The notes under the pieces are model-generated. The model was given only the letters and a program-made list of their open reading frames with translations, was not told the DNA's origin and did no database searches. Both the position numbers and the translations under genes were made by a program. Positions 8,321 through 19,429 of a stretch of DNA of 64,000 nt are shown piece after piece. Source of the DNA: Comamonas koreensis (lineage in GTDB: Bacteria > Pseudomonadota > Gammaproteobacteria > Burkholderiales > Burkholderiaceae_C); contig NZ_CP043575.1 in NCBI RefSeq assembly GCF_014076495.1, positions 496,001 to 560,000 on the forward strand. The letters run 5' to 3'. Position 1 is the stretch's first letter; each line of letters starts with the position of its first letter.

Positions 8321-10045
8321 TTAGTCGATCCGTGCAATCACTGCACCGGCCGCCTGGTAGCTGCCTGCGTCCACCTTCAGGCTGATGCGGCCAGCGCGGG
8401 GGGCGTTGATCTGCATTTCCATCTTCATGGCTTCCATCACGGCGATCAGCTCGCCCTCCTGCACGCTGGCGCCATCAGCGACCTTCCAGGTCGTGAGGGT
8501 GCCGGCGGAGGCGGCAGTGACGGCCTTCTCGTCCACAGCCGCTTCCACGGGCGCTGGGGCAGCGCCAGGGGCCGACAGGCCCGACAGCAGGGAAGCGGGC
8601 AGGCCCAGCATCACGCGGCGGCCGTCGAGCTCGATGGCGACGCGCTGCAGGCCAGCGGTAGCGGCAGGCTGGGGTCGGGTTTCGGGCTGGGCATCCCACT
8701 GGGGCATCAGCTCGGTTTCGATCCAGCGGGTGTGCACGCCAAAGTGCTCGCCGTTGATGAAGTCGGCATGCGCCATCACCGCTTCGTGGAAAGGCAGCAC
8801 CGTGGGCACGCCTTCGATCTTGAACTCCTTGAGAGCGCGGCGTGCGCGTTGCACGGCCACTTCGCGGCTGGGGCCCCAGACGATCAGCTTGGCCAGCATG
8901 GAATCGAACTGGCCCGCCACTTGCGAGCCCGATTCCACACCGCTGTCAACGCGCACGCCGGGGCCCGATGGGGCCTCGAAGCGGGTCACCAGACCAGGGG
9001 CGGGCAGGAAGCCACGGCCCACGTCTTCGGCATTGATGCGGAACTCAAAGGCATGGCCGTGGGGTGCAGGCACCGAGGTATCGGCCAGCACTTCGCCTTC
9101 GGCCACGCGGAACTGCAGTCGCACCAGGTCGGTACCGGTGGTCTCTTCGGTCACCGGATGCTCCACCTGCAAACGGGTGTTGACCTCCAGGAACGAGATC
9201 GCGCCGCCTTGGCTCAGCAGGTATTCCACCGTACCGGCGCCCACATAGCCCGCAGCCTGGCAGATCTCGCGGGCCGATTGGTGGATGCGCTCGCGCTGCG
9301 CGTCGGTGAGGAATGGCGCAGGTGCTTCTTCGACCAGCTTCTGGTTGCGGCGCTGCAGCGAGCAGTCACGCGTGCCCAGCACCCGCACATTGCCGTGCTG
9401 GTCGGCCATCACCTGGGCTTCGATGTGGCGGGGCTTGTCCAGGAACTGCTCGACAAAGCACTCGCCACGGCCAAAGGCCGTGACCGCCTCGCGCACCGCC
9501 GCGCCATACAGCTCGTCGATGTCCTCGGCCTTCCAGATCACCTTGATGCCACGGCCACCACCGCCGAACGCGGCCTTGACCGCAATCGGCAGGCCATGCT
9601 CACGCGCAAAGGCATGCACTTCGGAGACATCCTTGACCGGCTCGGGCGTGCCTGCCACCAGCGGCGCACCGACGCTCAGCGCCAGCTTGCGCGCCTGCAC
9701 CTTGTCGCCCAGCTGCTCAATGGCCGAAGGCGGTGGTCCCACCCAGGTGAGACCGGCACCGATCACCGCGCGGGCAAAGGCGGCGTTCTCGGACAGAAAG
9801 CCATAGCCTGGGTGCACGGCATCTGCGCCGCTTTTTTGCGCCACTGCGATCAGCTTGGCGATGTCCAGATAGGTCTCGGCCGGGCGCTGGCCTTCAAGCG
9901 CATAGGCCTCATCGGCCATGCGCACATGCAGGGCGTCGATATCGGCGTCGGCATACACCGCCACGCTCTTGAGGCCGTGGTCCGTGCAGGCACGGATGAT
10001 GCGGACGGCGATCTCGCCTCTATTTGCAATCAGAACTTTTTTCAT
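8321..10045 (-). CDS. Biotin carboxylase fused to biotin carboxyl carrier domain
   Basis: A 574-residue protein. Residues 1-~450 are a biotin carboxylase with the ATP-grasp glycine loop ([10 protein letters not shown]) and the [14 protein letters not shown] catalytic block. The last ~70 residues are a biotinyl domain with the biotin-accepting lysine in EAMKME. This is the acetyl/propionyl-CoA carboxylase alpha-subunit layout, but no acyl-CoA carboxyltransferase gene is nearby. Instead the gene sits 136 nt downstream of a KipI-KipA fusion whose fold is shared with the carboxyltransferase domain of urea carboxylase. It may therefore complete a biotin-dependent carboxylase acting in 5-oxoproline metabolism. 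ATG 10045 starts the conserved [13 protein letters not shown]. Confidence 0.85.
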   Translation of the reverse strand: MKKVLIANRGEIAVRIIRACTDHGLKSVAVYADADIDALHVRMADEAYALEGQRPAETYLDIAKLIAVAQKSGADAVHPGYGFLSENAAFARAVIGAGLTWVGPPPSAIEQLGDKVQARKLALSVGAPLVAGTPEPVKDVSEVHAFAREHGLPIAVKAAFGGGGRGIKVIWKAEDIDELYGAAVREAVTAFGRGECFVEQFLDKPRHIEAQVMADQHGNVRVLGTRDCSLQRRNQKLVEEAPAPFLTDAQRERIHQSAREICQAAGYVGAGTVEYLLSQGGAISFLEVNTRLQVEHPVTEETTGTDLVRLQFRVAEGEVLADTSVPAPHGHAFEFRINAEDVGRGFLPAPGLVTRFEAPSGPGVRVDSGVESGSQVAGQFDSMLAKLIVWGPSREVAVQRARRALKEFKIEGVPTVLPFHEAVMAHADFINGEHFGVHTRWIETELMPQWDAQPETRPQPAATAGLQRVAIELDGRRVMLGLPASLLSGLSAPGAAPAPVEAAVDEKAVTAASAGTLTTWKVADGASVQEGELIAVMEAMKMEMQINAPRAGRISLKVDAGSYQAAGAVIARID

Positions 10046-10181
10046 GGCTGAGAAGACTCCAGACAACCAAAACACGACAGAGAAGTGAGATTGCCGCAGC
10101 GTGTTTCACGGCCTTTTGCAATCAACACTTCGCTCATAGCTAAATCCATTCAAGAACGGGCGCGCAGGCCCTGTTCCACAC

Positions 10182-11792
10182 TCAGCCCACCAGGTCCGCA
10201 AAGGGCGCCAGGGGGCGGAATTGCAACCAGCCACCGACGGGCACTTGCGCGGCCAGGTCCAGGTGGTAGGAGGCAATGCAGGCGATGACCGGGTAACCAC
10301 CGGTCAAGGGGTGGTCGGCCAGGAAAAGGACAGGCTGGCCACTGGCGGGCACCTGGATGGCGCCCAGGGCCGTGCCCTCGCTGGGCAGCTCCTGGGTTTG
10401 GCTGCGCACCAGAGCCTCTTGCCCAGCCAGGCGCAAGCCCACGCGGTTGGACTGGGGGGTCACCTGCCAGCGCTGCGCAGCAAACAGGGCCACGGCCTCG
10501 GGGGTGAACCAGTCGGTGCGCGGGCCCATGACGACATCGAGCACCACGGTCTCTCCGGCCTTGGGCAGCGCCGGCGGGTTCAGATCGGCGTCCTCCACGG
10601 CAGCGGCATCGCGCGCATCGCCCACGGCCAGGGTCTGGCCGGTAGCCAATGCGGCGGGGCCAATGCGGGCCAGGGTATCGGTGCTGGTACTGCCCAGCAC
10701 GGGCTCGACCAGCCAGCCACCGCGCACGGCCACATAGCTGCGCACGCCGCTGTCGGGCTCGCCCAGCTGGATCACATCGCCATCGTTCAACGCAATGGCC
10801 GCATTGCGTTCGGCCTGCCAGGCAGCGCCGCTGGCGCTGCGCACGGTCAAGGGGCCGGTGGCGCCAGTGACGGCCACCACGGTGGCACCCCGGCTTTGCA
10901 ATTGCAGGCCTGCGGCCACCGATTCGAGCACCGACAGGCGCGCATCGTTGCCCACCAGGCGGTTGGCACGGCGCATCGCGCCCTGGTCCAGCGCACCGGC
11001 GGCCGATACGCCCTGGCCAGCCTGGCCGGCACGGCCGGCATCCTGCACCAGGGTTTGCAGGCCGGTGGCACGCACGCGCATGCCGGCGCCGGTGTGCTCC
11101 GCCGCTGCCGGGGCTGGGGCTTGCACAGCGGATTGCTGCTGGAGCAAGGCCTGGCCAGCAGCAGTGCTGGCGTCGACAAAGCGCACCAGCATGCCCGGCT
11201 GCAGCAACGCAGGCGGGTCGCGCAGCAGGTCCCACATCGGCACATCGGTGCGGCCCAGCAGCTGCCAGCCGCCGGGGGTGTCATTGGGGTAGACGGCACT
11301 GAAGGTGCCGGCAATCGCCACCGAGCCCGCAGGCACCTTGGTGCGCGGCGTGCTGCGGCGCGGCACGTTCAGGCTCGGGTCGCCCCCGGTCAGGTAGGCA
11401 AAGCCGGGCGCAAAGCCGCAAAAGGCCACGCTGTAGTCGCTGCCGCTGTGGCGGCGAATCAGCTCGGGCACATCAATGCCCAGGATCTGCGCCACATCGG
11501 CCAGGTCCTCGCCGTCGTAGTGCACCGCGATCTCAACACGCTGGCCGGCGCTGCGGGCCTGGCGGCCCAGCTGCAGCGCAGCCATGTGGCGCTGCAGGTC
11601 GGCCGCGCTGGTCTGCCAGCGGTCAAAGGCGATCAGGATGGTGCGCGCAGCGGGCACCAGCTCCTGCACGCCAGCGGGCAGCTCGGCCTGCAAAGCAGCC
11701 AGCAGGTCCAAGGTGTGCTCCAGGTCCTGCAGCTCCACCAGCATGCTCTGGTCGCTCACCGGCAATAAGCGCATCGTGCGTTCGTCGCTCAT
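10182..11792 (-). CDS. pxpBC: 5-oxoprolinase subunits B and C fused (KipI-KipA type)
   Basis: A 536-residue fusion. Residues 1-~220 correspond to PxpB/KipI (conserved [13 protein letters not shown] and [14 protein letters not shown]), and ~230-536 to PxpC/KipA ([28 protein letters not shown]). In E. coli PxpA, PxpB and PxpC are separate proteins that together hydrolyse 5-oxoproline to glutamate with ATP. Here B and C are one chain. The ATG overlaps the pxpA stop codon (ATGA at 11789-11792), which fixes the start and implies translational coupling. The same fold pair forms the carboxyltransferase part of urea carboxylase, relevant because a biotin carboxylase-BCCP gene follows directly. Confidence 0.88.
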   Translation of the reverse strand: MSDERTMRLLPVSDQSMLVELQDLEHTLDLLAALQAELPAGVQELVPAARTILIAFDRWQTSAADLQRHMAALQLGRQARSAGQRVEIAVHYDGEDLADVAQILGIDVPELIRRHSGSDYSVAFCGFAPGFAYLTGGDPSLNVPRRSTPRTKVPAGSVAIAGTFSAVYPNDTPGGWQLLGRTDVPMWDLLRDPPALLQPGMLVRFVDASTAAGQALLQQQSAVQAPAPAAAEHTGAGMRVRATGLQTLVQDAGRAGQAGQGVSAAGALDQGAMRRANRLVGNDARLSVLESVAAGLQLQSRGATVVAVTGATGPLTVRSASGAAWQAERNAAIALNDGDVIQLGEPDSGVRSYVAVRGGWLVEPVLGSTSTDTLARIGPAALATGQTLAVGDARDAAAVEDADLNPPALPKAGETVVLDVVMGPRTDWFTPEAVALFAAQRWQVTPQSNRVGLRLAGQEALVRSQTQELPSEGTALGAIQVPASGQPVLFLADHPLTGGYPVIACIASYHLDLAAQVPVGGWLQFRPLAPFADLVG

Positions 11793-12565
11793 GCGCCCGC
11801 CTTGTCCATGAAGGAGCGGATCTGCACGCCAGCGGCCTGCAGGTGCTCACGCACCGCCTGGGCCATGGCCACCGCGCCGGGGCTGTCGCCGTGCACGCAG
11901 ATGGAATCGGCCTGCACCTCGACCACCGAGCCATCATTGGCCTGCACCGTGCCTTGCTGCACCAGCTGCAGCATGCGCTTAGCAACCATCTCAGGGTCGT
12001 GCAGCACGGCACCGGGCTCGCGGCGCGATACCAATGTGCCTTGCGGGGTGTAGCCCCGGTCGGCAAAGGCCTCGGCAATCACCGTCAGGCCCGCGTCGCG
12101 CGCCCATTGCATCAGCGGCGAGCCGGCCAGCACCACCAGCGCCAGCTGTCCGCCCACAGCCTGCATGGCTTCGATCACGGCAGCGGCCTGGCGGCGGTCC
12201 TGGGCGATGGTGTTGTACAGCGCGCCATGGGGTTTGACATAGCGCACCGTGGTGCCTGCCGCAGCGGCCAGGCCTTGCAGCGCGCCAATCTGGTAGATCA
12301 CATCGCTCACCAGGTCGGCATGGGCCACATCCATGTTGCGGCGGCCAAAACCGACCAGGTCGCGGTAGGCCACATGGGCACCGACCACGACGTTGTTGGC
12401 CTTGGCTTTTTTCAAGGTATCGAGAATGCCAGCCGGATCGCCTGCATGAAAACCGCAGGCCACGTTGGCGCTGCTGACGATGGACAGCATGGACGCATCG
12501 TCGCCCATGGTCCATGCACCCAGGCTCTCGCCCAGGTCGCTGTTCAAATCCATGGTGAGGGACAT
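11789..12565 (-). CDS. pxpA: 5-oxoprolinase subunit A (LamB/YcsF family)
   Basis: A 258-residue PxpA. It starts [12 protein letters not shown] and contains [20 protein letters not shown] and [11 protein letters not shown], the usual metal- and substrate-site blocks of this family. Together with PxpB/PxpC it opens the 5-oxoproline ring to L-glutamate using ATP. It lies 22 nt after pcp and overlaps pxpBC by 4 nt, so it is in the middle of one operon. Confidence 0.92.
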   Translation of the reverse strand: MSLTMDLNSDLGESLGAWTMGDDASMLSIVSSANVACGFHAGDPAGILDTLKKAKANNVVVGAHVAYRDLVGFGRRNMDVAHADLVSDVIYQIGALQGLAAAAGTTVRYVKPHGALYNTIAQDRRQAAAVIEAMQAVGGQLALVVLAGSPLMQWARDAGLTVIAEAFADRGYTPQGTLVSRREPGAVLHDPEMVAKRMLQLVQQGTVQANDGSVVEVQADSICVHGDSPGAVAMAQAVREHLQAAGVQIRSFMDKAGA

Positions 12566-12587
12566 GGTGCTACCTTTCTTATGAATT

Positions 12588-13256
12588 TCAGTGGAGTTGG
12601 CCTGCGCTCAGCTGCAGATCCTGCTGCTCTGGATCATGCCGCAGCACGGCCGCAATCAGCGCTTCAATACCCTTGCACTGCGTCTCCACCGCCATGCTCG
12701 GGGCGCCCGGCAGCGCTGCGGCCATCTCGGGCAGGTAGGGCACATGCACGAAGCCGCCGCGCGTCTGCGCCCAGGCGGGCACGGTGTTCAGGCGGTGCAT
12801 CAGGCCGTAGAAGACATGGTTGCAGACAAAGGTGCCGGCGGTGTTGCTCACCTCGGCGGGCACACCGGCTGCGCGCATCGCAGCGACCGCCTGCTTGATG
12901 GGCAGCCGCGCAAAATAGGCCGCAGGGCCATCGGCGGCCACCGCCACATCGATGGGCTGCTGGCCGGCGTTATCGGCGATGCGGGCATCATCGACATTGA
13001 TGGCCACGCGCTCGATCGACAAGGCCGTGCGGCCTCCAGCCAGGCCCAGCGCAATCACCAGGCTGGGCTGGTGCTGCTGCAAGGCGGCGTCCAGCGCCTC
13101 CAGCGCTTTGCCAAACACACAGGGCAGCTGCACGCCGACGATGCGCGCACCGCCGATTGCCTTGCCATCGAGCCTGCGGGTCACTTCCCACGCGGGGTTG
13201 AGGGGGGCTTTGTCAAAGGGCTCAAAGCCCAGCACCAGTACGGTTGCGTCAGTCAT
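12588..13256 (-). CDS. pcp: Pyroglutamyl-peptidase I
   Basis: A 222-residue cysteine peptidase that removes N-terminal pyroglutamate from peptides. The catalytic glutamate lies in SIERVAIN, the cysteine in [14 protein letters not shown] and the histidine in [10 protein letters not shown]; the N-terminal [12 protein letters not shown] block is typical. Length is normal. Placed directly upstream of 5-oxoprolinase, it supplies free 5-oxoproline that PxpABC then converts to glutamate, a strong functional link. It is 24 nt downstream of the DUF979 gene. Confidence 0.93.
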   Translation of the reverse strand: MTDATVLVLGFEPFDKAPLNPAWEVTRRLDGKAIGGARIVGVQLPCVFGKALEALDAALQQHQPSLVIALGLAGGRTALSIERVAINVDDARIADNAGQQPIDVAVAADGPAAYFARLPIKQAVAAMRAAGVPAEVSNTAGTFVCNHVFYGLMHRLNTVPAWAQTRGGFVHVPYLPEMAAALPGAPSMAVETQCKGIEALIAAVLRHDPEQQDLQLSAGQLH

Positions 13257-13280
13257 GCAGGAGTCCTGTGGTTGCGGCGA

Positions 13281-14237
13281 TCAGTGGTTCATCAAAAAAT
13301 ACAACAAAAACACGTTGCAGACCAGGATGCCCAGTGCCGTGGGCACCTGCGCCTTGATCACCGCATTGCGGTCCGGCAGCTCCAGCAGCGCCGCCGGCAC
13401 AATGTTGAAGTTCGCCGCCATCGGGGTCAGCAAGGTGCCGCAGTAGCCCGAGAGCATGCCTACCGCGGCCATGATGGCCGGGTCACCGTGGTACACATTG
13501 ATCAGCACCGGCACGCCCACGCCGCCCGTCATCACCGGGAAGGCGGCAAAGCCATTGCCCATGATGACGGTGAACAGCGCCATGCCGACAACGTACACCA
13601 CCACGGCCACAAAGCGCAGGTCCATGTTGATGTAGGTGGTGGTCACATGGGCCACGGCCTTGCCAACGCCGGCGTCCGAGAACACCAGACCGAGCATGCC
13701 CAGCATCTGCGGCAGCACCATGGCCCAACCCATCGCATCGACCAGGCGGCGCGATTCGCGCAGCGATTGCACCGGCGATTCCTTCGTCATCTTGCAGGCC
13801 ATCGCTGCACCGATGATGCAGCCCAGCGCCAGGCTCACCAAGGTGGCGTTCTTGGGGTCGATCAGGAAGTTGCCGCCGATCTTGAAGTCCTTGAGCAGCA
13901 CGCTGCCGATCACGGTCACCACAGGGATGGCCAGCGCCGGCACAAACAGCTTGTTCTTCAGGCGCAGCGCGCTTTCCTTGTTCTCGGCATCGCTGCGCAC
14001 TTGCGGCTTGCCGCCGCCCACGCCCTTGACCAGCACGATGAGAGCCAGCACGATCACGCCGGCACCGACCACTTCAGGCGGCATCTTGTCGCCCAGCAGG
14101 AACATGACCGCGTACAGGCCCCAGAACAGGCCGGTGGTCCAGCGTTTGGGGTTGCTGGCATCGAGCAGGTTGAAGACGGCCACGGCCGCCATGACCAGGC
14201 CGGCGAGCCAATAGACTTGGGTGATGCTGAAAATCAT
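13281..14237 (-). CDS. DUF979 family membrane protein
   Basis: A 318-residue polytopic membrane protein with about nine or ten hydrophobic segments, recognisable as DUF979 (blocks such as MGNGFAAFPVMTGG and LSGYCGTLLTPMAANFN). Its start overlaps the DUF969 stop by 4 nt (ATGA, 14234-14237), so the two are translated together and probably form one complex. DUF969/DUF979 pairs have no assigned biochemical role that I know of. Because the next genes are pcp and 5-oxoprolinase, import of 5-oxoproline or pyroglutamyl peptides is the best inference. The motif style resembles ion-driven organic-anion carriers, but I cannot show homology. Confidence 0.8.
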   Translation of the reverse strand: MIFSITQVYWLAGLVMAAVAVFNLLDASNPKRWTTGLFWGLYAVMFLLGDKMPPEVVGAGVIVLALIVLVKGVGGGKPQVRSDAENKESALRLKNKLFVPALAIPVVTVIGSVLLKDFKIGGNFLIDPKNATLVSLALGCIIGAAMACKMTKESPVQSLRESRRLVDAMGWAMVLPQMLGMLGLVFSDAGVGKAVAHVTTTYINMDLRFVAVVVYVVGMALFTVIMGNGFAAFPVMTGGVGVPVLINVYHGDPAIMAAVGMLSGYCGTLLTPMAANFNIVPAALLELPDRNAVIKAQVPTALGILVCNVFLLYFLMNH

Positions 14238-14968
14238 GCTTCACCTCCTTCACGGATGGTCGATGCTGCGGCAGGCGCGTTGGCCATTTCCTTGGCGATG
14301 TACTGGTCCAGACGACGCAGGCGGTAGGCATGGATCAGGAACGCGCAGATCGCCGTGGGGATGCCCCAGACGGCCACATGGATCGGCTCGACGTCGATGC
14401 CCGCTTCATGCAGGAAGGTGGTCATCAGCACAATCGCGCCGAAGGCCACAAAAATGTCTTCACCAAAGAACAGGCCGACGTTGTCGGTGGCGGCGCTGAA
14501 AGCGCGAAGGCGGTAGCGCAGCGCTTCGGGCAGCTTGCCGTAGCGGGTTTCGGTCGCACCTTCAGCCATGGGGGCCAGCAGTGGGCGCACCATCTGGGGG
14601 TGGCCACCCAGGCTGGTCAGGCCAATGGCAGCGGTCAGCTGGCGCGCGCCCAGGTAGACGATCAGCAGGCGGCCGGTGGTGGCCGACTTGATGTGGCCGA
14701 TCCAGTTTTGCGCGTGTTGGCGCAGGCCATGGCGCTCCAGCAGGCCGATCACGGCCAGCGGCAACACCAGGATGAGCGGCAGGTTGCGGGTTTTGACAAA
14801 ACCCGTGCCCAGCTCGGCCAGCACTTTTTGCAGGGGGAAACCCGCCAGCGCAGCGGTGACGAGCGCCGTCACGACCACCACCACAAAGGGATTGAAACGC
14901 AGGACGAATCCCACGATGATGACGGCCACCCCGAGGAGCGGCCAGAGGTTGACGATTGAGCTGTCCAT
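14234..14968 (-). CDS. DUF969 family membrane protein
   Basis: A 244-residue protein with about six membrane segments, recognisable as DUF969 (TSLGGHPQMVRPLLAPMAEGA and TDNVGLFFGEDIFVAFGAI, cytosolic tail with RRLDQYIAKEM). It is the first gene of the minus-strand operon. ATG 14968 gives a normal N-terminal hydrophobic segment; the frame extends to 15019 without support. With DUF979 it probably forms a two-component transporter for 5-oxoproline or related compounds. Expression is likely controlled by the divergent GntR regulator through the palindromes at 15025-15077. Confidence 0.8.
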   Translation of the reverse strand: MDSSIVNLWPLLGVAVIIVGFVLRFNPFVVVVVTALVTAALAGFPLQKVLAELGTGFVKTRNLPLILVLPLAVIGLLERHGLRQHAQNWIGHIKSATTGRLLIVYLGARQLTAAIGLTSLGGHPQMVRPLLAPMAEGATETRYGKLPEALRYRLRAFSAATDNVGLFFGEDIFVAFGAIVLMTTFLHEAGIDVEPIHVAVWGIPTAICAFLIHAYRLRRLDQYIAKEMANAPAAASTIREGGEA

Positions 14969-15024
14969 GACAATACAAGGTTTGTTATAGGCACGGTTCC
15001 CAAGGACTGGGCACCGCATAGTTT

Positions 15025-15077
15025 TTGTTCAACAAATCATCAATTTGACCAATGGTAAATTTGAGTTTGTTGAACAA
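15025..15077. promoter_or_regulatory. Twin palindromic operators, probable GntR-family sites
   Basis: Two copies of the palindrome TTGTT-N-AACAA lie at 15025-15035 and 15067-15077. Taken with one more base each, they are perfect 12-bp inverted copies of one another (15025-15036 against 15066-15077). Centres are 42 bp apart, four helical turns, suggesting cooperative or looped binding. The region between divergent gntR and the DUF969-pxp operon is otherwise gene-free (14969-15283). Confidence 0.65.
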
Positions 15078-15283
15078 TACAAAAGTTTAGCCAAACAAAA
15101 CAAGCTTTCTTATCGGGAAAACCCGTACACATCTGCTTTCAAATAGCGATGTAGGCGAAATTCTCGTCTTTGTGGCGAAGAAAATCGCCACAGTGACCGA
15201 TTCAGGGGCTGGGGCCAATGCGCTGGGCCGGACCACAGGCCGCCGCTATCATGTGTATCAATCTCTGACTACCTGCGATCGCC

Positions 15284-15958
15284 ATGAATGTTGCACTGCC
15301 TACTCTCTCGCTCAATGACCGCGTGGCCGAGCAGATTCGCGACCGCATCGTGCGTGGCGAATTCCAGCCCGGATCACGCCTCTCGGAAGTGGCGCTGAGC
15401 GAAAGCCTGGAGATCTCGCGCAACACCTTGCGCGAGGTGTTCCGCCTGCTGACCAAGGAAGGGCTGCTGCGCCATCTGCCCAACCGGGGCGTGTTTGTTG
15501 CCATCCCGTCGATGGCCTCGATCATGGACATTTACCGCGTGCGCCGCATGATCGAGTGCCAGGCGCTGCAGCAGGCCATCCCGCAGCACCCGGCGCGCAA
15601 GGAAATGCGCGAGGCCGTCGCCGCCCAGAAGCAGCTGCGCGAGGCCGGCCGCTGGGTGGAGGTGGGCACCGGCAATATGCGCTTTCACAAAGGGGTGGTG
15701 GCGCTGGCCGATAGCGAGCGGCTCAATACCTTGTTCTCGCACCTGCTGGTGGAGCTGCGCCTGGCCTTTGGCATGCTGGGCGATGCCGAGTTCATGCATG
15801 CGCCCTATATCGACCTCAATGCCCACATCCTGGAGCGCTTTGAGGCCGGGGAGATGGAGCAGGCGGCCAAGCTGATGCATGACTACCTGACCCATTCCGA
15901 GCGTGTGCTGCTGAGCGTCTATGCCCGCCGCATGAGCGATGCGGGCATGGAGCTGTAA
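15284..15958 (+). CDS. GntR/FadR-family regulator of the 5-oxoproline operon
   Basis: A 224-residue transcription factor with an N-terminal winged helix (~10-70, LSESLEISRNTLREVFRLLTKEG) and a C-terminal FCD ligand domain whose metal-binding histidines fit the pattern (FHKGVVALA, LNAHILERF, MHDYLTHSE). It is divergent from the DUF969-DUF979-pcp-pxp-carboxylase operon across a 315-bp spacer holding two strong palindromes, so it is the obvious regulator. The effector may be 5-oxoproline or glutamate; this is inference from context. Confidence 0.85.
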   Translation: MNVALPTLSLNDRVAEQIRDRIVRGEFQPGSRLSEVALSESLEISRNTLREVFRLLTKEGLLRHLPNRGVFVAIPSMASIMDIYRVRRMIECQALQQAIPQHPARKEMREAVAAQKQLREAGRWVEVGTGNMRFHKGVVALADSERLNTLFSHLLVELRLAFGMLGDAEFMHAPYIDLNAHILERFEAGEMEQAAKLMHDYLTHSERVLLSVYARRMSDAGMEL

Positions 15959-15987
15959 ACGCCGCTGCGTTGAGGCCGCGCCGCCGT

Positions 15988-17052
<1,065 letters not shown>

Positions 17053-17384
17053 GGCGGCCATTGTAGGGCGGCCGCCCGCCAGGCGTGGCGCCCAGGCGTT
17101 ATTTGCCATACCGGCGCTGGTTGTATGGCGCCCGCTTGCTGCAGGGCCTCTACAGCACATCTGCATCACATCCACAGCGCAATTGCAGGGCATCCGCGCC
17201 ACAAAACCGCCCGTTACCGCCCCACAAACCCCGCCCTGCCGTTGCTGCGCCCCAAAACGCGCACAATAGCGCTTTGCGCCTGCGCCCGGGCTCCGTGTCT
17301 GGGCGACTTCTTCTGGCCCGTTGACGATACCCCGCTTGCGCGGCCCTCCCAGGGGGCTGGCACAGCTGCCTTCTCTAGCAATTT
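17053..17384. other. 332-bp intergenic region between divergent metH and recQ
   Basis: No gene, hairpin terminator or clear operator is visible. The stretch is GC-rich with no recognisable repeat and must hold the promoters of both flanking genes. Confidence 0.4.
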
Positions 17385-19316
17385 GTGACTTCCCTCGCCC
17401 ACACCGTCTTGCAAGATGCCTTTGGCTATGCGCATTTTCGCGGCTCGCAGCAAGCCATTGTTGACCATGTGATTGGCGGCGACGATGCGCTGGTGCTGAT
17501 GCCCACCGGAGGTGGCAAAAGCCTGTGCTACCAGATCCCGGCCATCGTGCGCCAGCAGCAGGGCCATGGCACCACCATCGTCATCTCGCCGCTCATCGCA
17601 CTGATGCACGACCAGGTCAGCGCCATGCACGAGATCGGTGTGGACGCGGCCTTCCTCAACTCCACGCTGGATTACGACCAGACCCGCGATGTGGAGCTAC
17701 AGCTGATGTCGGGCGGCATCACCTTGCTGTATGTGGCGCCCGAGCGGCTCAACACGCCGCGCTTTCTGGGCCTGCTCGATGAGCTGCATGCCATGGGCAA
17801 GCTGGCCCTGTTCGCGATTGACGAGGCCCATTGCGTCAGCCAGTGGGGACATGACTTTCGGCCTGAGTACCGCGAGCTGACCGTGCTGCACCAGCGCTAT
17901 GCCGGCGTGCCGCGCATTGCGCTCACCGCCACGGCCGATGCGCTGACCCGCGCCGACATCGTCGAGCGCATGCAGCTCGAATCGGCGCGCGTCTTCATCA
18001 GCAGCTTTGACCGCGCCAACATCCGCTACACCATCGTTGAGAAAAAGGACGCCACCGCCCAGCTGCTGCGCTTCATCGAGCGCGAGCACGATGGCGACGC
18101 AGGCGTCGTGTATTGCCTCTCGCGCAAGAAGGTCGAAGAGGTCGCGCAATCGCTGTGCGATGCCGGCATCAACGCCCTGCCCTACCATGCCGGCCTGGGC
18201 GCCGAGCTGCGCCAAAAGAACCAAAGCCGCTTTCTGCGCGAAGAAGGCATTGTGATGGTCGCCACCATCGCGTTCGGCATGGGCATCAACAAGCCCGATG
18301 TGCGCTTTGTCGCCCATGTGGACATGCCCAAGAACATCGAGAGCTACTACCAGGAAACCGGCCGGGGCGGGCGCGACGGCCTGCCCGCCGATGCCTGGAT
18401 GGCCTATGGCTACCGCGACGTGGTCAGCCAGCGCAGCATGATCGACGAGAGCCCGGCGGGCGATGCCTTCAAGCAGGTGATGCGCGGCAAGCTCGACGCG
18501 CTGCTGGGCCTGGCCGAGGCCACCGGCTGCCGGCGCGTGCGCCTGCTGGCCTATTTTGACGAGGTCTACGGCCAGGGCGGCGACTACGACTCGGCCCACC
18601 CCGAGGCCTCCGCCGCATCTGCCGAGAAGGCACCGCGCTACCAGTGCGGCAATTGCGATAACTGCCTGAGCCCGCCCAAGACCTGGGACGGCACCGATGC
18701 CGCGCGCAAGCTGCTGTCCACCATCTACCGCGCCCATTCGGCCAGCCAGATCACCTTTGGCGCCAGCCATATCCTCGACATCGTGCGCGGCAAGGAAACC
18801 GACAAGGTGCGCCAGTTCGGCCACCAGCAGCTGAGCACCTTTGGCCTGTGCCAGGACTACACCGAGCCCCAGCTGCGCGGCGTGCTGCGCCAGCTGCTGG
18901 CCATTGGCGCGCTGGCCACCCACAAGGTGCAGACCGAAGCTGGCTACAGCTTCGAGACCCTCACCCTGTGCGACGGCTCACGCGCCGTGCTGCGCGGCGA
19001 GCAAACCGTGAAGCTGCGCGAAAGCACCGCCGAGCGCAGCCCCAGCAAGCGCCAGCGCAGCACCAAACCCGCCGTCGCCGCGCAAAACCTGGGCCCCGAC
19101 GAGCAGGTCCGCTTCATCAACCTCAAGGCCTGGCGCACCGAAGTGGCCAAGGAGCACAACGTCCCCGCCTACGTGGTCTTCGCTGATGCCACCCTGGCCG
19201 CCATCGCCCAGCGCAACCCGCAGAGCCTGGACGAGCTGCAGGGGGTGAGCGGGATTGGGGTGAAGAAGCTGGAGGCTTATGGGGAGGCGGTGCTCCGGGT
19301 GTGCAGCAGCCTCTAA
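17385..19316 (+). CDS. recQ: ATP-dependent DNA helicase RecQ
   Basis: A 643-residue 3'-5' helicase of the RecF repair pathway. The SF2 core carries Walker A ([12 protein letters not shown]), the DEAH box with the RecQ-specific loop ([17 protein letters not shown]) and motif VI ([10 protein letters not shown]). A zinc-binding RQC region (CGNCDNC) follows, and an HRDC domain occupies the last ~80 residues. The start is GTG at 17385, where the conserved N-terminus ([17 protein letters not shown]) begins. Slightly longer than E. coli RecQ, mostly in the linker before HRDC. No operon partners. Confidence 0.93.
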   Translation: MTSLAHTVLQDAFGYAHFRGSQQAIVDHVIGGDDALVLMPTGGGKSLCYQIPAIVRQQQGHGTTIVISPLIALMHDQVSAMHEIGVDAAFLNSTLDYDQTRDVELQLMSGGITLLYVAPERLNTPRFLGLLDELHAMGKLALFAIDEAHCVSQWGHDFRPEYRELTVLHQRYAGVPRIALTATADALTRADIVERMQLESARVFISSFDRANIRYTIVEKKDATAQLLRFIEREHDGDAGVVYCLSRKKVEEVAQSLCDAGINALPYHAGLGAELRQKNQSRFLREEGIVMVATIAFGMGINKPDVRFVAHVDMPKNIESYYQETGRGGRDGLPADAWMAYGYRDVVSQRSMIDESPAGDAFKQVMRGKLDALLGLAEATGCRRVRLLAYFDEVYGQGGDYDSAHPEASAASAEKAPRYQCGNCDNCLSPPKTWDGTDAARKLLSTIYRAHSASQITFGASHILDIVRGKETDKVRQFGHQQLSTFGLCQDYTEPQLRGVLRQLLAIGALATHKVQTEAGYSFETLTLCDGSRAVLRGEQTVKLRESTAERSPSKRQRSTKPAVAAQNLGPDEQVRFINLKAWRTEVAKEHNVPAYVVFADATLAAIAQRNPQSLDELQGVSGIGVKKLEAYGEAVLRVCSSL

Positions 19317-19429
19317 GCTCAAATATTGTTGTTGCATTGCAAACAAAGTAAAACGCATGCTTCCATTTTGTAAAGCTATGCTCTAATGCCGTTTTAATTG
19401 TTGAAAACTATTAACCAACGGACAGACAT

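Noticed and set aside
10100..10115. Partial parS-like GTTTCACGG
   Set aside because: Only the left half of the palindrome is present; far from the origin cluster.
12591..14327. 578-codon plus-strand frame across pcp and DUF979
   Set aside because: H/Q/R-rich antisense translation with no recognisable protein; the minus-strand genes are well supported.
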